From Serratia marcescens (GTDB lineage: Bacteria > Pseudomonadota > Gammaproteobacteria > Enterobacterales > Enterobacteriaceae), in assembly GCF_029846115.1 (NCBI RefSeq), contig NZ_JARVZZ010000001.1:2232001-2296000 (forward strand): a stretch of 64,000 nt of DNA, given 5' to 3'. Each line of letters begins with the position of its first letter. The first letter of the stretch is position 1. Position numbers and translations under genes: made by a program. Of this stretch, positions 37,958-48,582 are shown one piece after another. The notes under the pieces are model-generated. The model was not told the origin of the DNA. It was given only the letters and a program-made list of their open reading frames with translations, and made no database searches.

Positions 37958-38656
37958 TTACGCGCCATGACGTTGGCGCAGCCCGGTAACCAGAATCTCA
38001 ATATGTTCGCTCAGCACGGCGCCGATCTGCGCCGCTTCGTCCTCGCCAATGGCTTGCCAGCCGGCCTGGCGGCGGATGGTTTCGCGCGCCACGCGGAACG
38101 ACAGCACCTCGCCGATCAGCGCATGGGTATGCAACACGAGGCGGGTCGCCTGTTCGTCGATGCCGGTCGCGGCCGCCAGCAGGCGGCACAGCCGCGCGTG
38201 CATCGGCGCGATCACCTGGCTGTGGATCAGCGGGTAGGCCTCGGTCGGGGCGAGCTGTTCGCGCGACATGATTTTGCTCAGGTTCAGCGTGTGCGGCTGG
38301 GTCATCAGGTCGCTGAAAGCCAGCAGGCCACGCTGCAGCAAACGCAGCGCCGCGTCGGGTGAGCGCTGCGCGGCGGGCTGTTGCCAGAAGCGATCGACCT
38401 CGTCGGCCAGCGGGGCGAACGCCTGCTGGATGAAATCGGCGAGCGACTGCGCCACGGCCAGGTACAGCCCCTCTTTGGAGCTGAAGTAATAGGTGATGGC
38501 GGCGATATTCTGGCCGGCGCGCTGGGCGATGTCGCGGGTGGTGGCGCCCTGCAGGCCGCATTCGCCGAACAGTTCGGTCGCCGCGGCGAGCAGCTGCCGG
38601 CGCGTTTGCTCGCCGCGCGCTCGGCCGGCGGCCTGATGAGGGACGGAAGCTGGCAT
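37958..38656 (-). CDS. cecR: TetR-family regulator CecR
   Basis: 232 residues. N-terminal helix-turn-helix (about 15-62: GATTRDIAQRAGQNIAAITYYFSSKEGLY). Ligand-binding helical domain with DUF1956-type C-terminus. In E. coli CecR (YbiH) controls ybhGFSR and rhlE, sharing the divergent promoter region as here. Operator at 38668-38695. Confidence 0.92.
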   Translation of the reverse strand: MPASVPHQAAGRARGEQTRRQLLAAATELFGECGLQGATTRDIAQRAGQNIAAITYYFSSKEGLYLAVAQSLADFIQQAFAPLADEVDRFWQQPAAQRSPDAALRLLQRGLLAFSDLMTQPHTLNLSKIMSREQLAPTEAYPLIHSQVIAPMHARLCRLLAAATGIDEQATRLVLHTHALIGEVLSFRVARETIRRQAGWQAIGEDEAAQIGAVLSEHIEILVTGLRQRHGA

Positions 38657-38667
38657 GGGTCACGCTC

Positions 38668-38695
38668 AAAGTTAATCAATCATATGATTAACTTT
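38668..38695. promoter_or_regulatory. CecR operator
   Basis: AAAGTTAATCA, six bases, TGATTAACTTT: a perfect 11-bp inverted repeat lying 12 bp upstream of the cecR start, between cecR and rhlE. TetR-type size. Autorepression of cecR-ybhGFSR is very likely; control of rhlE, whose start is 258 bp away, is less sure. Confidence 0.85.
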
Positions 38696-38953
38696 ATGCC
38701 AGATTGCTTAAAACGCAACCGCTAATCACAATGAGTTATGTGATCGGCTTCAGACAATGCTGAATTTACGGCAGATTGTGCTCTGGGTGCGTAAAAGTGC
38801 TTTTTATTACGCGACTTCTGTTACAATCGCCGCCTGGTGCACTGCAGTTTGTGCCAATCCCTCGTGGTCATGCTTAATGCCCCGTCTGATCATCCTCCCA
38901 GGAAACTGCACCGAACACCGTTAGGTTAGGGGGGATCTGGAGTTTTTCTCTTT

Positions 38954-40315
38954 ATGTCATTTGAAACCCTCGGCTTAAGTGCTGAAATTGTGCGCGCTGT
39001 TGAAGAACAGGGCTATCGCGAACCGACGCCAATTCAGCGTCAGGCTATCCCTGTCGTGCTGGAAGGTCGTGACCTGATGGCCAGCGCCCAGACCGGCACC
39101 GGTAAAACCGCCGGTTTTACCCTGCCGCTGTTGCAGCTGCTGAGCAAGCATGACCATCCGGTCAAGGGCCGTCGCCCGGTGCGCGCGCTGATCCTGACGC
39201 CAACCCGTGAGCTGGCGGCGCAGATCGGCGAAAACGTCGATGCCTACAGCAAACACCTGCGCCTGCGTTCGCTGGTGGTGTTTGGCGGCGTGAGCATCAA
39301 CCCGCAGATGATGAAGCTGCGCGGCGGCGTCGATATCCTGGTGGCAACGCCGGGCCGTCTACTGGATCTGGAACATCAGAACGCGGTTGACCTGTCCAAA
39401 ATCGAAATTCTGGTGCTGGACGAAGCGGACCGCATGCTGGACATGGGCTTTATCCACGACATCCGCCGCGTGCTGGCCAAGCTGCCGGCCAAGCGTCAGA
39501 ACCTGCTGTTCTCCGCCACCTTCTCCGACGACATCAAGGCGCTGGCCAATAAGCTGCTGCACAACCCGGCTTCGGTAGAAGTGGCGCGCCGCAACACCGC
39601 GTCTGAGCAGATTGAACAGAGCGTGCATTTCGTCGACAAGAAGCGTAAGCGGGAACTGCTGTCGCAGATGATTGGCGAAGGCGACTGGAAACAGGTGCTG
39701 GTGTTTACCCGCACCAAGCACGGCGCCAACCACCTGGCGGAACAGCTGAACAAAGACGGCATCACCGCTGCGGCGATCCACGGCAACAAGAGCCAGGGCG
39801 CCCGTACCCGTGCGCTGGCCGACTTCAAAGACGGCCGCATCCGCGTGCTGGTGGCGACCGACATCGCGGCGCGCGGCCTGGATATCGACCAGCTGCCGCA
39901 CGTGGTGAACTACGAGCTGCCTAACGTGCCGGAAGACTACGTACACCGTATCGGCCGTACCGGCCGCGCGGAGCGCACCGGCGAAGCTATCTCGCTGGTG
40001 TGCGTGGATGAGCACAAGCTGCTGCGCGACATCGAGCGTCTGCTGAAGCGTGAAATTCCACGTATCGCGTTGCCGGGCTACGAGCCGGATCCGACCATCA
40101 AGGCCGAGCCGATCATCAACGGCCGTCAGGGTGGCGGGCGCGGCAACGGCGGCGGTCAACGTTCCGGTAACGGCGGGGGTCAGCGCAGCGGCAACGCGAA
40201 CGGTGGCCAACGTGAAAACCGCGGCAACGGTAACGCCCGCCCGCAGGGTGATGGCCAGCGCCGTTCCGGCGCGCCGGCTTCGCGTCGCCCACGCAGTCGC
40301 AAACCGGCTGAATAA
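38954..40315 (+). CDS. rhlE: DEAD-box RNA helicase RhlE
   Basis: 453 residues. Q motif [11 protein letters not shown], motif I AQTGTGKT near 46-53, DEAD box [14 protein letters not shown], and HRIGRTGRA are all present. The C-terminal tail (about 390-453) is low-complexity, rich in Gly/Asn/Arg ([11 protein letters not shown] type) and ends in an Arg-rich segment. It acts in ribosome assembly and RNA decay in E. coli. The ribosome binding site GGAG is rather far (about 11 nt). Confidence 0.95.
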   Translation: MSFETLGLSAEIVRAVEEQGYREPTPIQRQAIPVVLEGRDLMASAQTGTGKTAGFTLPLLQLLSKHDHPVKGRRPVRALILTPTRELAAQIGENVDAYSKHLRLRSLVVFGGVSINPQMMKLRGGVDILVATPGRLLDLEHQNAVDLSKIEILVLDEADRMLDMGFIHDIRRVLAKLPAKRQNLLFSATFSDDIKALANKLLHNPASVEVARRNTASEQIEQSVHFVDKKRKRELLSQMIGEGDWKQVLVFTRTKHGANHLAEQLNKDGITAAAIHGNKSQGARTRALADFKDGRIRVLVATDIAARGLDIDQLPHVVNYELPNVPEDYVHRIGRTGRAERTGEAISLVCVDEHKLLRDIERLLKREIPRIALPGYEPDPTIKAEPIINGRQGGGRGNGGGQRSGNGGGQRSGNANGGQRENRGNGNARPQGDGQRRSGAPASRRPRSRKPAE

Positions 40316-40334
40316 GCCTGATTGCTCAAAGAGT

Positions 40335-40363
40335 AAGCCGCCGATACGGGCGGCTTTTTTTTT
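40335..40363 (+). terminator. Intrinsic terminator of rhlE
   Basis: AAGCCGCC ... GGCGGCTT stem with a 6-nt loop, then nine T residues in a row. Confidence 0.93.
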
Positions 40364-40429
40364 GCCTGGCGGAACGGCATTTTCGTACTAGGCTGGACGG
40401 TGGCTAACCCTACATTCCAGGAGACGGAG

Positions 40430-41389
40430 ATGAAATTGAAGTGCGCAATTCTCGATGATTACCAGCAGGTGGCGCTCAAGATGGCGGACTGGTCGGCGCT
40501 GGCCGATCGGGTGGAGGTGTCCGCCATCAGCGCACACTTTACCGATGAGACGGAGCTGGCGGTGCATCTGCAGGAGTGCGACATTCTGGTCATCATGCGC
40601 GAGCGCACGCCGATGACCGCCTCGCTGCTGGCGCGGCTGCCGAAGCTGAAGCTGTTGATCACCTCCGGCATGCGCAACGCTTCTATCGATTTGGCCGCCG
40701 CCGCCGAGCGCGGCGTCGTGGTGTGCGGCACCAGCAGCGGGTCGGCGGCGCCGATGGAGCTGACCTGGGCGCTGCTGCTCGGGCTGGCGAAGCATATCGT
40801 GCCGGAAAGCGTCGGGCTGAAAAACAACGGCCCGTGGCAGCGGGATCTCGGCGTTACCCTGCAGGGGAAAACGCTGGGGTTGCTGGGGCTGGGCAAGATC
40901 GGCGGCCAGATGGCCCGGGTGGCGCAGGCGTTCGGCATGCGGGTATTGGCCTGGAGCCAGAACCTGACGGCGGAACGGGCGGCGCAGGAGGGGGCCCTAC
41001 TGGCGCCGTCCAAACGGGCGTTGTTCGAGCAGAGCGATTTTGTCTCTATCCACCTGGTGCTGAGCGATCGCAGCCGCGGGTTGGTGGGGCGCGACGAATT
41101 GACGGCGATGAAGCCCACCGCTTACCTGATCAACACCTCGCGTGCGGCGATCGTCGATCGGGCGGCATTGGTGGACGTGCTGCAACAGCGGAAGATTGCC
41201 GGCGCCGGGCTGGATGTGTTCGAGACGGAGCCGTTGCCGGCCGACGATGCGTTTCGTCAGCTGCCCAACGTGCTGGCGACGCCGCATGTGGGTTACGTGG
41301 CGGACGACAACTACCGCGCCTACTTCACCGAGGCGGTCGAGGACATTGCGGCGTTCCTCGCCGGCCAACCGATCCGCCGGCTGGGCTGA
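40430..41389 (+). CDS. D-isomer-specific 2-hydroxyacid dehydrogenase
   Basis: 319 residues. NAD-binding motif LGLLGLGKIGGQMA near 147. The catalytic trio Arg (NTSRAAIVD), Glu (DVFETEPLP) and His (TPHVGY) is in order. Substrate unknown; members reduce 2-keto acids or oxidise D-hydroxyacids or phosphoglycerate. AGGAGA precedes ATG 40430. Not present at this site in E. coli K-12. Appears to be a single-gene unit with its own terminator. Confidence 0.87.
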   Translation: MKLKCAILDDYQQVALKMADWSALADRVEVSAISAHFTDETELAVHLQECDILVIMRERTPMTASLLARLPKLKLLITSGMRNASIDLAAAAERGVVVCGTSSGSAAPMELTWALLLGLAKHIVPESVGLKNNGPWQRDLGVTLQGKTLGLLGLGKIGGQMARVAQAFGMRVLAWSQNLTAERAAQEGALLAPSKRALFEQSDFVSIHLVLSDRSRGLVGRDELTAMKPTAYLINTSRAAIVDRAALVDVLQQRKIAGAGLDVFETEPLPADDAFRQLPNVLATPHVGYVADDNYRAYFTEAVEDIAAFLAGQPIRRLG

Positions 41390-41433
41390 CGGCGCTTTTA
41401 ATGCCCGCAGAGGCTTGTCTGGCGCGGGCATTC

Positions 41434-41458
41434 ACCCGTATCATTGCGGGTCTTTTTT
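41434..41458 (+). terminator. Intrinsic terminator of the dehydrogenase gene
   Basis: ACCCG...CGGGT stem with 8-nt loop followed by CTTTTTTT. A second stem, ATGCCCGC/GCGGGCAT (41401-41431), precedes it. Confidence 0.85.
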
Positions 41459-41473
41459 TAGCTGGGATTGGTC

Positions 41474-42406
41474 ATGCGCGTATTATTGGCTCCGATGGAG
41501 GGCGTTCTCGATTCTTTGGTGCGTGAGTTGCTCACCGACGTGAACGACTACGATCTGTGCATCACCGAATTTTTGCGCGTGGTCGATCAGCTGCTGCCGG
41601 CCAAATCGTTCTACCGGCTGTGCCCGGAGCTGCGCCACGCCAGCCGTACGCCGTCGGGCACGCTGGTGCGCGTGCAGCTGCTGGGGCAGTACCCGCAGTG
41701 GCTGGCGGAGAACGCCGCGCGCGCGGTGGAATTGGGCTCTTACGGGGTCGATCTCAACTGCGGCTGCCCGTCCAAGCTGGTAAATGGCAGCGGCGGCGGG
41801 GCGACGCTGCTCAAAGATCCGGAGTTGATCTACCAGGGCGCCAAAGCGATGCGCGCGGCGGTGCCGGCCCATCTGCCGGTCACGGTGAAGGTGCGCCTGG
41901 GCTGGGACTCCTCCAGCCGCAGTTTTGAAATCGCCGATGCGGTGCAGCAGGCGGGCGCCAGCGAGCTGACGGTGCATGGCCGCACCAAAGAGGACGGCTA
42001 CAAGGCGGATCGCATCAACTGGGCGGCGATCGGCGAGATCCGCCAACGGCTGAGCATCCCGGTGATCGCCAACGGCGAGATCTGGGATTACCAGAGCGCG
42101 CAGGATTGCCTGCAGGCGACCGGCTGCGACGCCATCATGCTGGGGCGCGGCGCGCTCAACGTGCCGAACCTGAGCCGGGTGGTGAAGTACAACGAACCGC
42201 GCATGCCCTGGCCGCAGGTGGTTGAGCTGCTGCAAAAATACGTCCATCTTGAAAAGCAGGGCGACACCGGCCTGTATCATGTGGCGCGCATCAAACAGTG
42301 GCTGGGCTATTTGCGCAAAGAATATGACGAAGCCACCGAACTGTTTAGCGAAATACGCGCGCTGACGACGTCAGGGGATATTGCGCGCGTCATCTGCCGT
42401 AGCTAA
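41474..42406 (+). CDS. dusC: tRNA-dihydrouridine(16) synthase
   Basis: 310 residues, FMN enzyme that reduces U16 in tRNA. Catalytic Cys98 lies in LNCGCPSK; phosphate/FMN landmarks include [18 protein letters not shown] and [11 protein letters not shown]. The C-terminal helical tRNA-binding domain is complete. ATG 41474 is the E. coli start; the frame opens two codons earlier at TTG. It begins 15 nt after the preceding terminator. Confidence 0.95.
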   Translation: MRVLLAPMEGVLDSLVRELLTDVNDYDLCITEFLRVVDQLLPAKSFYRLCPELRHASRTPSGTLVRVQLLGQYPQWLAENAARAVELGSYGVDLNCGCPSKLVNGSGGGATLLKDPELIYQGAKAMRAAVPAHLPVTVKVRLGWDSSSRSFEIADAVQQAGASELTVHGRTKEDGYKADRINWAAIGEIRQRLSIPVIANGEIWDYQSAQDCLQATGCDAIMLGRGALNVPNLSRVVKYNEPRMPWPQVVELLQKYVHLEKQGDTGLYHVARIKQWLGYLRKEYDEATELFSEIRALTTSGDIARVICRS

Positions 42407-42437
42407 AAATAAACCCGCACGCGGCGGGTTTATTTTA
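42407..42437. terminator. Bidirectional terminator after dusC
   Basis: AAATAAACCCGC pairs with GCGGGTTTATTT. T-tracts on both strands serve dusC and the convergent small gene at 42449. Confidence 0.88.
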
Positions 42438-42448
42438 AATCGGTATTA

Positions 42449-42715
42449 TCAGGCGGCTTTGTCGAGACGGTTCAATTCTATCTCAATATCCTGAATGGTT
42501 TTTTCCAGCCCTTCCAGGCAGGCGCCCTGTTTATTCAACAGGTCGTTAATGGCTTCGGCGAACGCCTTATTTTTGCATTCCCCCTGATCGAAGGCCAGCC
42601 AGTGTGCGGAGAGCGTCTCGGTATTCGCCTGCGCATAGTGGCGCATTTCCTTCAGCTGGGAAGCGACGTTGCGTAAATTATCCAGCTGCGCCTGTGCGTT
42701 TGCATTGTTGCTCAT
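42449..42715 (-). CDS. Small uncharacterised helical protein
   Basis: 88 residues, predicted almost wholly alpha-helical with two coiled-coil-like segments (about 7-35 and 55-85) around HWLAFDQGECKNKAF. Two Cys (47 and 66). No signal peptide or membrane segment. I do not recognise a family. AAGGAGA 6 nt before the ATG and a good terminator on its 3' side argue that it is real. Upstream to 42961 is AT-rich with no other gene. Confidence 0.7.
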   Translation of the reverse strand: MSNNANAQAQLDNLRNVASQLKEMRHYAQANTETLSAHWLAFDQGECKNKAFAEAINDLLNKQGACLEGLEKTIQDIEIELNRLDKAA

Positions 42716-42961
42716 GAATTTCTCCTTGAGTTGGCCGTTAAATAATTTCGACTACGGGATTAAGCTTACCCCATCTAAATAAAAATATCACCCTTGGCGG
42801 CCCAGGTGGTTATTTTTTAATGAATGCGGATATATTTATTTTCTCGGTTGAACAAGGACTTGGGGTGAATTGTAAAAATAGATAAATACGTTTTTTTGAC
42901 GGTTATTTCCGGCCATTCCATGCGGAATGGCCGTTATTCTAACGCTTAAGAGTGATGCTTA

Positions 42962-44008
42962 TTATGCCGCGTCCGCCAGCATAAACATGCCGTAGGGGTG
43001 AATTTCCAGATAATACTGTTCGCCGACGTTGGGCTGCAGGCGAGTGGCGTTAACCTGCAGCAAAATCTGCTGCCCATGCCACGCCACCGTCACTTCATAC
43101 TGCGGCCCCATGTAGGCGACATGCTGGATCACGCAGCGCTGGCTTTCCTCGCCGTGCTCGCTCAGCGTGATCGCTTCCGGCCGCACGCCCACCGTGCCGG
43201 CGCCTTCGGTGGCAAAGTGCGCGGGGCGCGGCAGGCGATAGCCGCTGATATCGACATAGTCCGCGCTGAAGCTGGCCGGGAACAGGTTGGCGTCCCCCAT
43301 AAAGCTCGCCATAAAGCGCGACGCCGGCTGCCGATAGAGATCCTGCGGCGAACCCATCTGCATGATATGCCCTTTGTTCATCACCAGCACGGTGTCTGAA
43401 ACCGCGAAAGCCTCACTCTGATCGTGGGTAACATACAGCGATGTGATATCAAACTGCTTTTGCAGCTCGCGGATTTTTTCGCGCATGCTGCGGCGCAGGT
43501 TGGCGTCGAGGTTGCTCAACGGCTCGTCGAACAGCAGCACTTTCGGCTTGAGGATCAGCGCGCGCGCCAGCGCCACGCGCTGTTGCTGGCCGCCGGAGAT
43601 CTGATCGACATAGCGATCGTCGAACCCCGCCAGGTCCACCATCGCCAGCGCTTCCTGCACGCGCGCTTTCACTTCGGCGCGCGGAATGCCGAGCATCTTC
43701 AGCCCATAGCCGACGTTTTCCCCCAGCGACATGTGCGGGAACAGGGCATAAGACTGAAACACCATGCAGATGTCACGTTGCTGAATGGAACGATGGGTAA
43801 CGTCTTCGCCATCAATGAATATCTGCCCGTCGCTCGGCTTTTCCAGCCCGGCGACCAGGCGCAAAATGGTGGTCTTGCCGCAGCCGGAAGGGCCGAGCAG
43901 CGTCACCATTTGCCCCCGAGGGATGGTGAGCGTGATGTTATCGATCACCGTGTTGCTGCCGAACCGTTTGGAGACGTTGCGCAGTTCAACGAAATTTTTC
44001 TGGCTCAT
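42962..44008 (-). CDS. afuC: AfuC-type ABC transporter ATP-binding protein (sugar phosphate)
   Basis: 348 residues. Walker A GPSGCGKT near 37-44, signature ISGGQQQR, Walker B VLLFDEP, H-loop YVTHDQ, and a C-terminal TOBE-like domain (about 240-345). It is nearly colinear with E. coli AfuC ([24 protein letters not shown]...). ATG 44008 is favoured because GGAG lies 6 nt upstream; ATGs at 44011 and 44020 are too close to that site. Historic name implies ferric transport; AfuABC of Actinobacillus and Citrobacter imports hexose phosphates. Confidence 0.88.
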   Translation of the reverse strand: MSQKNFVELRNVSKRFGSNTVIDNITLTIPRGQMVTLLGPSGCGKTTILRLVAGLEKPSDGQIFIDGEDVTHRSIQQRDICMVFQSYALFPHMSLGENVGYGLKMLGIPRAEVKARVQEALAMVDLAGFDDRYVDQISGGQQQRVALARALILKPKVLLFDEPLSNLDANLRRSMREKIRELQKQFDITSLYVTHDQSEAFAVSDTVLVMNKGHIMQMGSPQDLYRQPASRFMASFMGDANLFPASFSADYVDISGYRLPRPAHFATEGAGTVGVRPEAITLSEHGEESQRCVIQHVAYMGPQYEVTVAWHGQQILLQVNATRLQPNVGEQYYLEIHPYGMFMLADAA

Positions 44009-44019
44009 CATGGGCTCCA

Positions 44020-46098
44020 TTACGCCTGGTTTTTGGCTTTTGAACGGGAGATGCGTGCCTCGCCGATCAGCCAGTCAAAGAGGAAAATAATCGCCAGCAT
44101 CACCACGATCAGAATGGAACCGTAGGCGATCGCCACCCCGTATTCGCCGTCTTCCACGCGGTTGAGGATGTAGGCGGTGGCCACCCGGGTATCGGGGGTG
44201 ACCAGGAAGACGATGGCACTGACGGTGGTGATGGCGCGCACGAAGCTGTAGATCAGCGCCGACAGGATCGCCGGGCGCAGCAGCGGCAGCAGGATGTGCG
44301 TAATGGTGCGCAGCGAGCCGGCGCGCAGGCTGAGCGAGGCTTCGTCCAGCGATTTGTCTATCTGGCCCAGCCCGGCGATCCCGGCGCGAATGCCCACCGG
44401 CACGTTGCGCATCACCATCGAGATAATCACGATGGCGGCCGTCCCGGTGAGGTACACCGGCGCGCTGTTGAAGGCGAGAATGTAAGAGACGCCCGCCACG
44501 GTGCCCGGCACCGCAAAGCACAGCATGGTGGTGAACTCGATGGTCTTTTTGCCCCTGAACTGCTGGCGCACCACGATCCAGGCGATCAGCAGGCCGAAGG
44601 CGGCGGTGATCGGCGCGGCGATCCCGGCGTACAGCAGCGTGTCGAGCAGCGAAGGCCACGCGCCGTCACTCATGCCCTGGCCGAACAGCTTGATGAAGTT
44701 ATCCAGCGTCAGCGTGTAATCCACCCCCCAGTTGACGGTGAAACTGCCGTAGAAAATGCTGCCGTAAAGCAGGGCGTTAAAGGCGATCCACACCGCCAGC
44801 AACGCGATCACGCCCCACACCAGCGTGACCGGCAGCGGCTGTACGTCGCCGCGGTAGGATTTGCCGGATACGGTGACGTAGGAACGCTTGCCGATCCACA
44901 GGTACTGGATGCAGAACACCAACAGCGAGAACAGCAGCAGGAAGGCGCCGAGGGTGCTGGCGGCCTGATAGTCGAGCTGCGAGCCGGTGATGTAGAAATA
45001 GATTTGCGTCGCCAGCACGTCGAAGTTGCCGCCGAGCACCAGCGGGTTGCTGAAGTCGGCCAGCGATTGCACCACCACGATCAGAAACGCGTTGGCCAGC
45101 GCCGGTTTCAGCAGCGGCACGAACACGCCGTTAAAGGTTTGCCAACGGCTGGCGCGCAGGGTGTAGGAGGCCTCTTCCAGCGAAGGATGAATGGTCTTGA
45201 TCGCGCCGTCGAGGATCATGAACGCCATCGGGGTGAATGCCAGCACCTGCGCCAGCCAGATACCGGTAAAGCCGTAAAGCCAGTTGGTGTTGGTCAGGCC
45301 GAACCAGGCCACCATCCACTCGGTGACGTAGCCGGAGCGCCCCATCATCAGCGTGACGCCCAGGCCGACGACGAACGGCGGCGTGACGATGGGCAGGATG
45401 GAGAAGATGCGGCCGATAATGGCACTGCGCTTGGCGATGCGGGTGGTGTAAATCGCCAGCACCAGGCCGAAGAAGGTGCAGCCGGCACCCACCGCGATCG
45501 ACAGGGCGATGGAGTTGAGGATCACCTGAACGATATGCGCCTGCGACAGCACGTTCATAAACGCCAACGGCGCGAATGCCCCCGCCTGGTCGGTGAACAT
45601 CGGAATGAAAATCGCGATGCTCGGCCAGACGATGAAGACGCCGATCAGCGCCACGATGGTGACCAGCGCACCGATAACGAAACGGTCGCCGCCCAGCCAT
45701 TCGAGGCGGGTCAGCGCCAGCGTCATGATGGCGCCCAGCGCGGTCAATTGCACCAGGGTGGCGTAGCCTAAGCCGCGTCCCGCCACCGTGGCGCTGACGA
45801 CGATAAAAGCCATGCACAGCAGCGCCCAGCCGGCATCGAACGCGTGGCGCCGCCGCCGTTCACCGCCCGCCGGGGCGTAAGGGCGAAGCAGCAGCAGGCT
45901 CGGCAACAGGCACCATAGCCAGCTGACATTGCGGTTTGACCAGCCGTAGGCCGCGAGGATCTCATCGCCGGTGGACTCCAGCAGACCGTAATCCAGGCTC
46001 CAGCTCGGCAGCAGGGCGAACGCCAGCCAGCCAAGCAAGACCCAAAGGAATATCGCATCTCGTTTTTTCACGAGATGGAGTGCATGTGTATGTGACAT
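44020..46098 (-). CDS. afuB: AfuB-type fused ABC permease (sugar phosphate)
   Basis: 692 residues with two fused permease domains (about 190-400 and 470-690), each with an EAA loop: [17 protein letters not shown] and [17 protein letters not shown]. Ahead of them is an N-terminal extension with extra helices (about 15-150). One gene therefore supplies both halves of the membrane channel. Stop overlaps the first possible afuC ATG. Lies 67 nt after afuA. Confidence 0.88.
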   Translation of the reverse strand: MSHTHALHLVKKRDAIFLWVLLGWLAFALLPSWSLDYGLLESTGDEILAAYGWSNRNVSWLWCLLPSLLLLRPYAPAGGERRRRHAFDAGWALLCMAFIVVSATVAGRGLGYATLVQLTALGAIMTLALTRLEWLGGDRFVIGALVTIVALIGVFIVWPSIAIFIPMFTDQAGAFAPLAFMNVLSQAHIVQVILNSIALSIAVGAGCTFFGLVLAIYTTRIAKRSAIIGRIFSILPIVTPPFVVGLGVTLMMGRSGYVTEWMVAWFGLTNTNWLYGFTGIWLAQVLAFTPMAFMILDGAIKTIHPSLEEASYTLRASRWQTFNGVFVPLLKPALANAFLIVVVQSLADFSNPLVLGGNFDVLATQIYFYITGSQLDYQAASTLGAFLLLFSLLVFCIQYLWIGKRSYVTVSGKSYRGDVQPLPVTLVWGVIALLAVWIAFNALLYGSIFYGSFTVNWGVDYTLTLDNFIKLFGQGMSDGAWPSLLDTLLYAGIAAPITAAFGLLIAWIVVRQQFRGKKTIEFTTMLCFAVPGTVAGVSYILAFNSAPVYLTGTAAIVIISMVMRNVPVGIRAGIAGLGQIDKSLDEASLSLRAGSLRTITHILLPLLRPAILSALIYSFVRAITTVSAIVFLVTPDTRVATAYILNRVEDGEYGVAIAYGSILIVVMLAIIFLFDWLIGEARISRSKAKNQA

Positions 46099-46165
46099 AA
46101 GTTTCCCGGATGTTCAGGCCGGGTAAGGCGTGAGGCTTACCCGGCAACAGGCGCAGAATGCGGGT

Positions 46166-47197
46166 TTATTTACCCATCTTGACTTCGCTGACCCATTTAT
46201 TGATCAGCGCCTTGCGGACCTCGGTCGAGCCGTACTTGTCCATGTCGTAGTTGATCAGCTTCAGGTCGTCGAGCTTCAGCGAGTTCGGCGAGGTAGCGGC
46301 GGTGGTGTTGGTCAGGATCTGATAGGACTTGCCTTTCTGCCATGCCAGTTCCTGCGCCTCTTTCGACAGCACCCAATCCACGAACAGCTTGGCGTTATCG
46401 AGGTTGCGCGCGCCCTTGAGGATGCTGACGCCGCCGATTTCGTAGCCGGTGCCTTCACAAGGCGAGATCAGCTCAAGCGGTGCGCCCTGTTCTTTTTCGA
46501 GCGAGTAGTCATGCAGGAAGCCGATGCCGATCGCCGTTTCACCGCGGGCGGCGTTGCGCGCCGGGGCAATGCCCGACTTGGTGTACTGCGAGACGTTGGC
46601 GTTCAGCTGCTTGAGGTAATCGAACGCCTGATCGTCCCCCCACAGCTGGGCAAAGGTCGCCAGCGCGGTGTAGGCGGTGCCGGAGCTCTGCGGATCGGCG
46701 ATTTGAATCTCGCCTTTGTATTCCGGTTTGGTCAGGTCTTTCCAGCACTTGGGCACCGGCAGGTTTTTCTCTTTCAGGCGCTGGGTATTGACGCCGAAGC
46801 CGAGAATGCCGACGTAGACCGCCGAGGAGTAGTTGCCTTTCAGCTTCGCCGGGTCGCGGAATTGTTGCATCACCTGGTCGAGGTTCGGCGATGTGTAGGG
46901 CTGCAGCAGCCCCATTTCACCGGCCTGGGATTGCGGATCGAGCGTGCCGCCGTACCAGACGTCCGCCTGCGGGTTTTTCTTCTCGGCGTCCACTTTCGCC
47001 AGCGTGCTGCCGGAGCCGTTGCGGATGAACGAGGTTTTCACGTCATATTTCTCGCCGAAGGCTTTGGTCTCCGCTTCGCACATTTCATTGGTGGCGCTGC
47101 AGTAAACCACCAGGCGGCCCTTGGCGTGCGCGGCGCCGCTCAGCGTGGCCAGCGCGATGCCGGAAGCTATCAGGGTCGTGACCCACATTTTTTTCAT
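46166..47197 (-). CDS. afuA: AfuA-type periplasmic sugar-phosphate-binding protein
   Basis: 343 residues. Signal peptide ends at GAAHA|KG (25 residues). Class of ferric-binding-protein-like folds, but the expected iron-ligating Tyr pair is absent. Instead HD (precursor 229-230, mature 204-205) in GFLHDYSLE and ISPCEGTGYEIGG match the hexose-phosphate-binding residues reported for AfuA of Actinobacillus. GAGAAGGA precedes the ATG, which overlaps the stop of the UhpC-like gene. Confidence 0.87.
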   Translation of the reverse strand: MKKMWVTTLIASGIALATLSGAAHAKGRLVVYCSATNEMCEAETKAFGEKYDVKTSFIRNGSGSTLAKVDAEKKNPQADVWYGGTLDPQSQAGEMGLLQPYTSPNLDQVMQQFRDPAKLKGNYSSAVYVGILGFGVNTQRLKEKNLPVPKCWKDLTKPEYKGEIQIADPQSSGTAYTALATFAQLWGDDQAFDYLKQLNANVSQYTKSGIAPARNAARGETAIGIGFLHDYSLEKEQGAPLELISPCEGTGYEIGGVSILKGARNLDNAKLFVDWVLSKEAQELAWQKGKSYQILTNTTAATSPNSLKLDDLKLINYDMDKYGSTEVRKALINKWVSEVKMGK

Positions 47198-48498
47198 TGT
47201 TTTATCCTTCTCTCGGTAGAGGTGGTGACGCTCGCCATCAGCAGCGGCATCAGCAATAAACCCATAAGAACGGCGGCGATCGACAGCAAACTGAACATGC
47301 CTGACCAGCCGTAGCCTTCGATGACCTGCGACAGCGGCCAGCCCGCCAGCGCTGCCCCCAGGTAGGCGAACAGGCCGAGAAAACCGGTGATGGAGCCCGC
47401 TGCGCCTTTATGCCCGCATTCCACGGCGGCGAGGCCAATCAGCATCTGCGGGCCGAAGACAAAAAAGCCCACCGTAAAGAAACAGCCCGCCAGCAGCGCG
47501 TAGTGATGCACCGGCGCCAGCCACAGTGCGGCGACGGAAACCATCAGCCCGAGCGTGAACAGCAAAATCATCGGCGCGCGCTGCCCACCGAACAGCACAT
47601 CCGAGCCCCAGCCGGCGAACAGCGCGCCGAGCAGGCCGCCTATCTCGAACAGCATCACCGTCGCGTTGGCGCTGAGCAGGTTGGCGCCGTGGCTTTCCGT
47701 CAGCCAGAGATTGCCCCAGTCGTTCAACGCGATGCGGATCAGGTAGACCAGCACGTAAGAGACACCGAGCAGCCAGATCATCGGGTTCTTCAGCATCGTG
47801 GTACGCAACATCTGCCACAGCCCCATCGGCGGGCTTTGCTGTTCCTGGCGCAGCTCCAGCGGATCGTGGCGCCACTGGCCGACCGACGGCAGGCCTTCTT
47901 CCTGCGGCGTGCCTGTCAGTTGCCGCGTGAGCCAGAGGCCCAACACCATGCTGACGGCGCCCGGGATCAGCATCGCCGCCTGCCAGCCCCAGCGCTGGGC
48001 GGCGAAGGCGCTGATCAGCGGCACGATCGCGCCGCCGAGGTTGATCGACATATTCCAGCAGCCCCACCAGAAGCCACGCTCGTTGCGCGAATACCAGTGG
48101 GTCAGCAGCCGCGCGCAGGGCGGCCAGCCCCAGCCCTGAAAGAAGCCGTTCAGCGCCCAGACCGCCAGCAGCAGCGTCAGCGATTCGCCGAAGGCAAACG
48201 CCACGTTCAGCAAGCCGGTGGCGAACAGGCCGATCCCCATAAACCTGCGCTGCCCGTGGCCGTCGTGCCACAGCCCGGCGGCGAATTTCGACAGGCCGTA
48301 GCTCAGGTAAAACAGCGAGCCGAGCAGGCCGATGTCCCCTTTATCCAGCCCCAAATCCGTTTGCAGCGCCGGCAGCACGTAATTCACGCTTTTGCGCGTC
48401 AGGTAAAAGGCGGCGTACCCGATGACCATGTACAGCAGCAGTCGCGGGCGCAGCGCGCGGTAACGATGATCGATTTCAGATGCCGAGCGTGCCTGCAT
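47194..48498 (-). CDS. UhpC-like MFS sugar-phosphate sensor/antiporter
   Basis: 434 residues, 12 transmembrane helices, organophosphate:phosphate antiporter family. Landmarks GYAAFYLTRKSVNYVLP near 27, NGFFQGWGWPPCARLLTHWYSRNERG near 115 and the C-terminal FFVFGPQMLIGLAAVE. In E. coli UhpC senses external glucose-6-phosphate and activates UhpB. Here it is encoded between a kinase and an ABC importer, with ATGA coupling to afuA. Could transport as well as sense. Confidence 0.85.
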   Translation of the reverse strand: MQARSASEIDHRYRALRPRLLLYMVIGYAAFYLTRKSVNYVLPALQTDLGLDKGDIGLLGSLFYLSYGLSKFAAGLWHDGHGQRRFMGIGLFATGLLNVAFAFGESLTLLLAVWALNGFFQGWGWPPCARLLTHWYSRNERGFWWGCWNMSINLGGAIVPLISAFAAQRWGWQAAMLIPGAVSMVLGLWLTRQLTGTPQEEGLPSVGQWRHDPLELRQEQQSPPMGLWQMLRTTMLKNPMIWLLGVSYVLVYLIRIALNDWGNLWLTESHGANLLSANATVMLFEIGGLLGALFAGWGSDVLFGGQRAPMILLFTLGLMVSVAALWLAPVHHYALLAGCFFTVGFFVFGPQMLIGLAAVECGHKGAAGSITGFLGLFAYLGAALAGWPLSQVIEGYGWSGMFSLLSIAAVLMGLLLMPLLMASVTTSTERRIKQ

Positions 48499-48582
48499 AG
48501 CCGCCTCCCTGGTGGTGACTATAAGAAGGTGAAAGGGAAAGGGGATGAGAGAAAGTCTGGAGTGGCTAAGACTTTTTCCTAG

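Noticed and set aside
44296..45771. 491-codon open frame antisense to afuB
   Set aside because: Composition is Gln/His/Arg/Asp-rich typical of complement of hydrophobic permease codons; no start signal.
42962..47197. Ferric-iron ABC transporter
   Set aside because: The binding protein lacks the iron-ligand tyrosine pair and has sugar-phosphate-type residues; linked Uhp-like genes also point to sugar phosphate.
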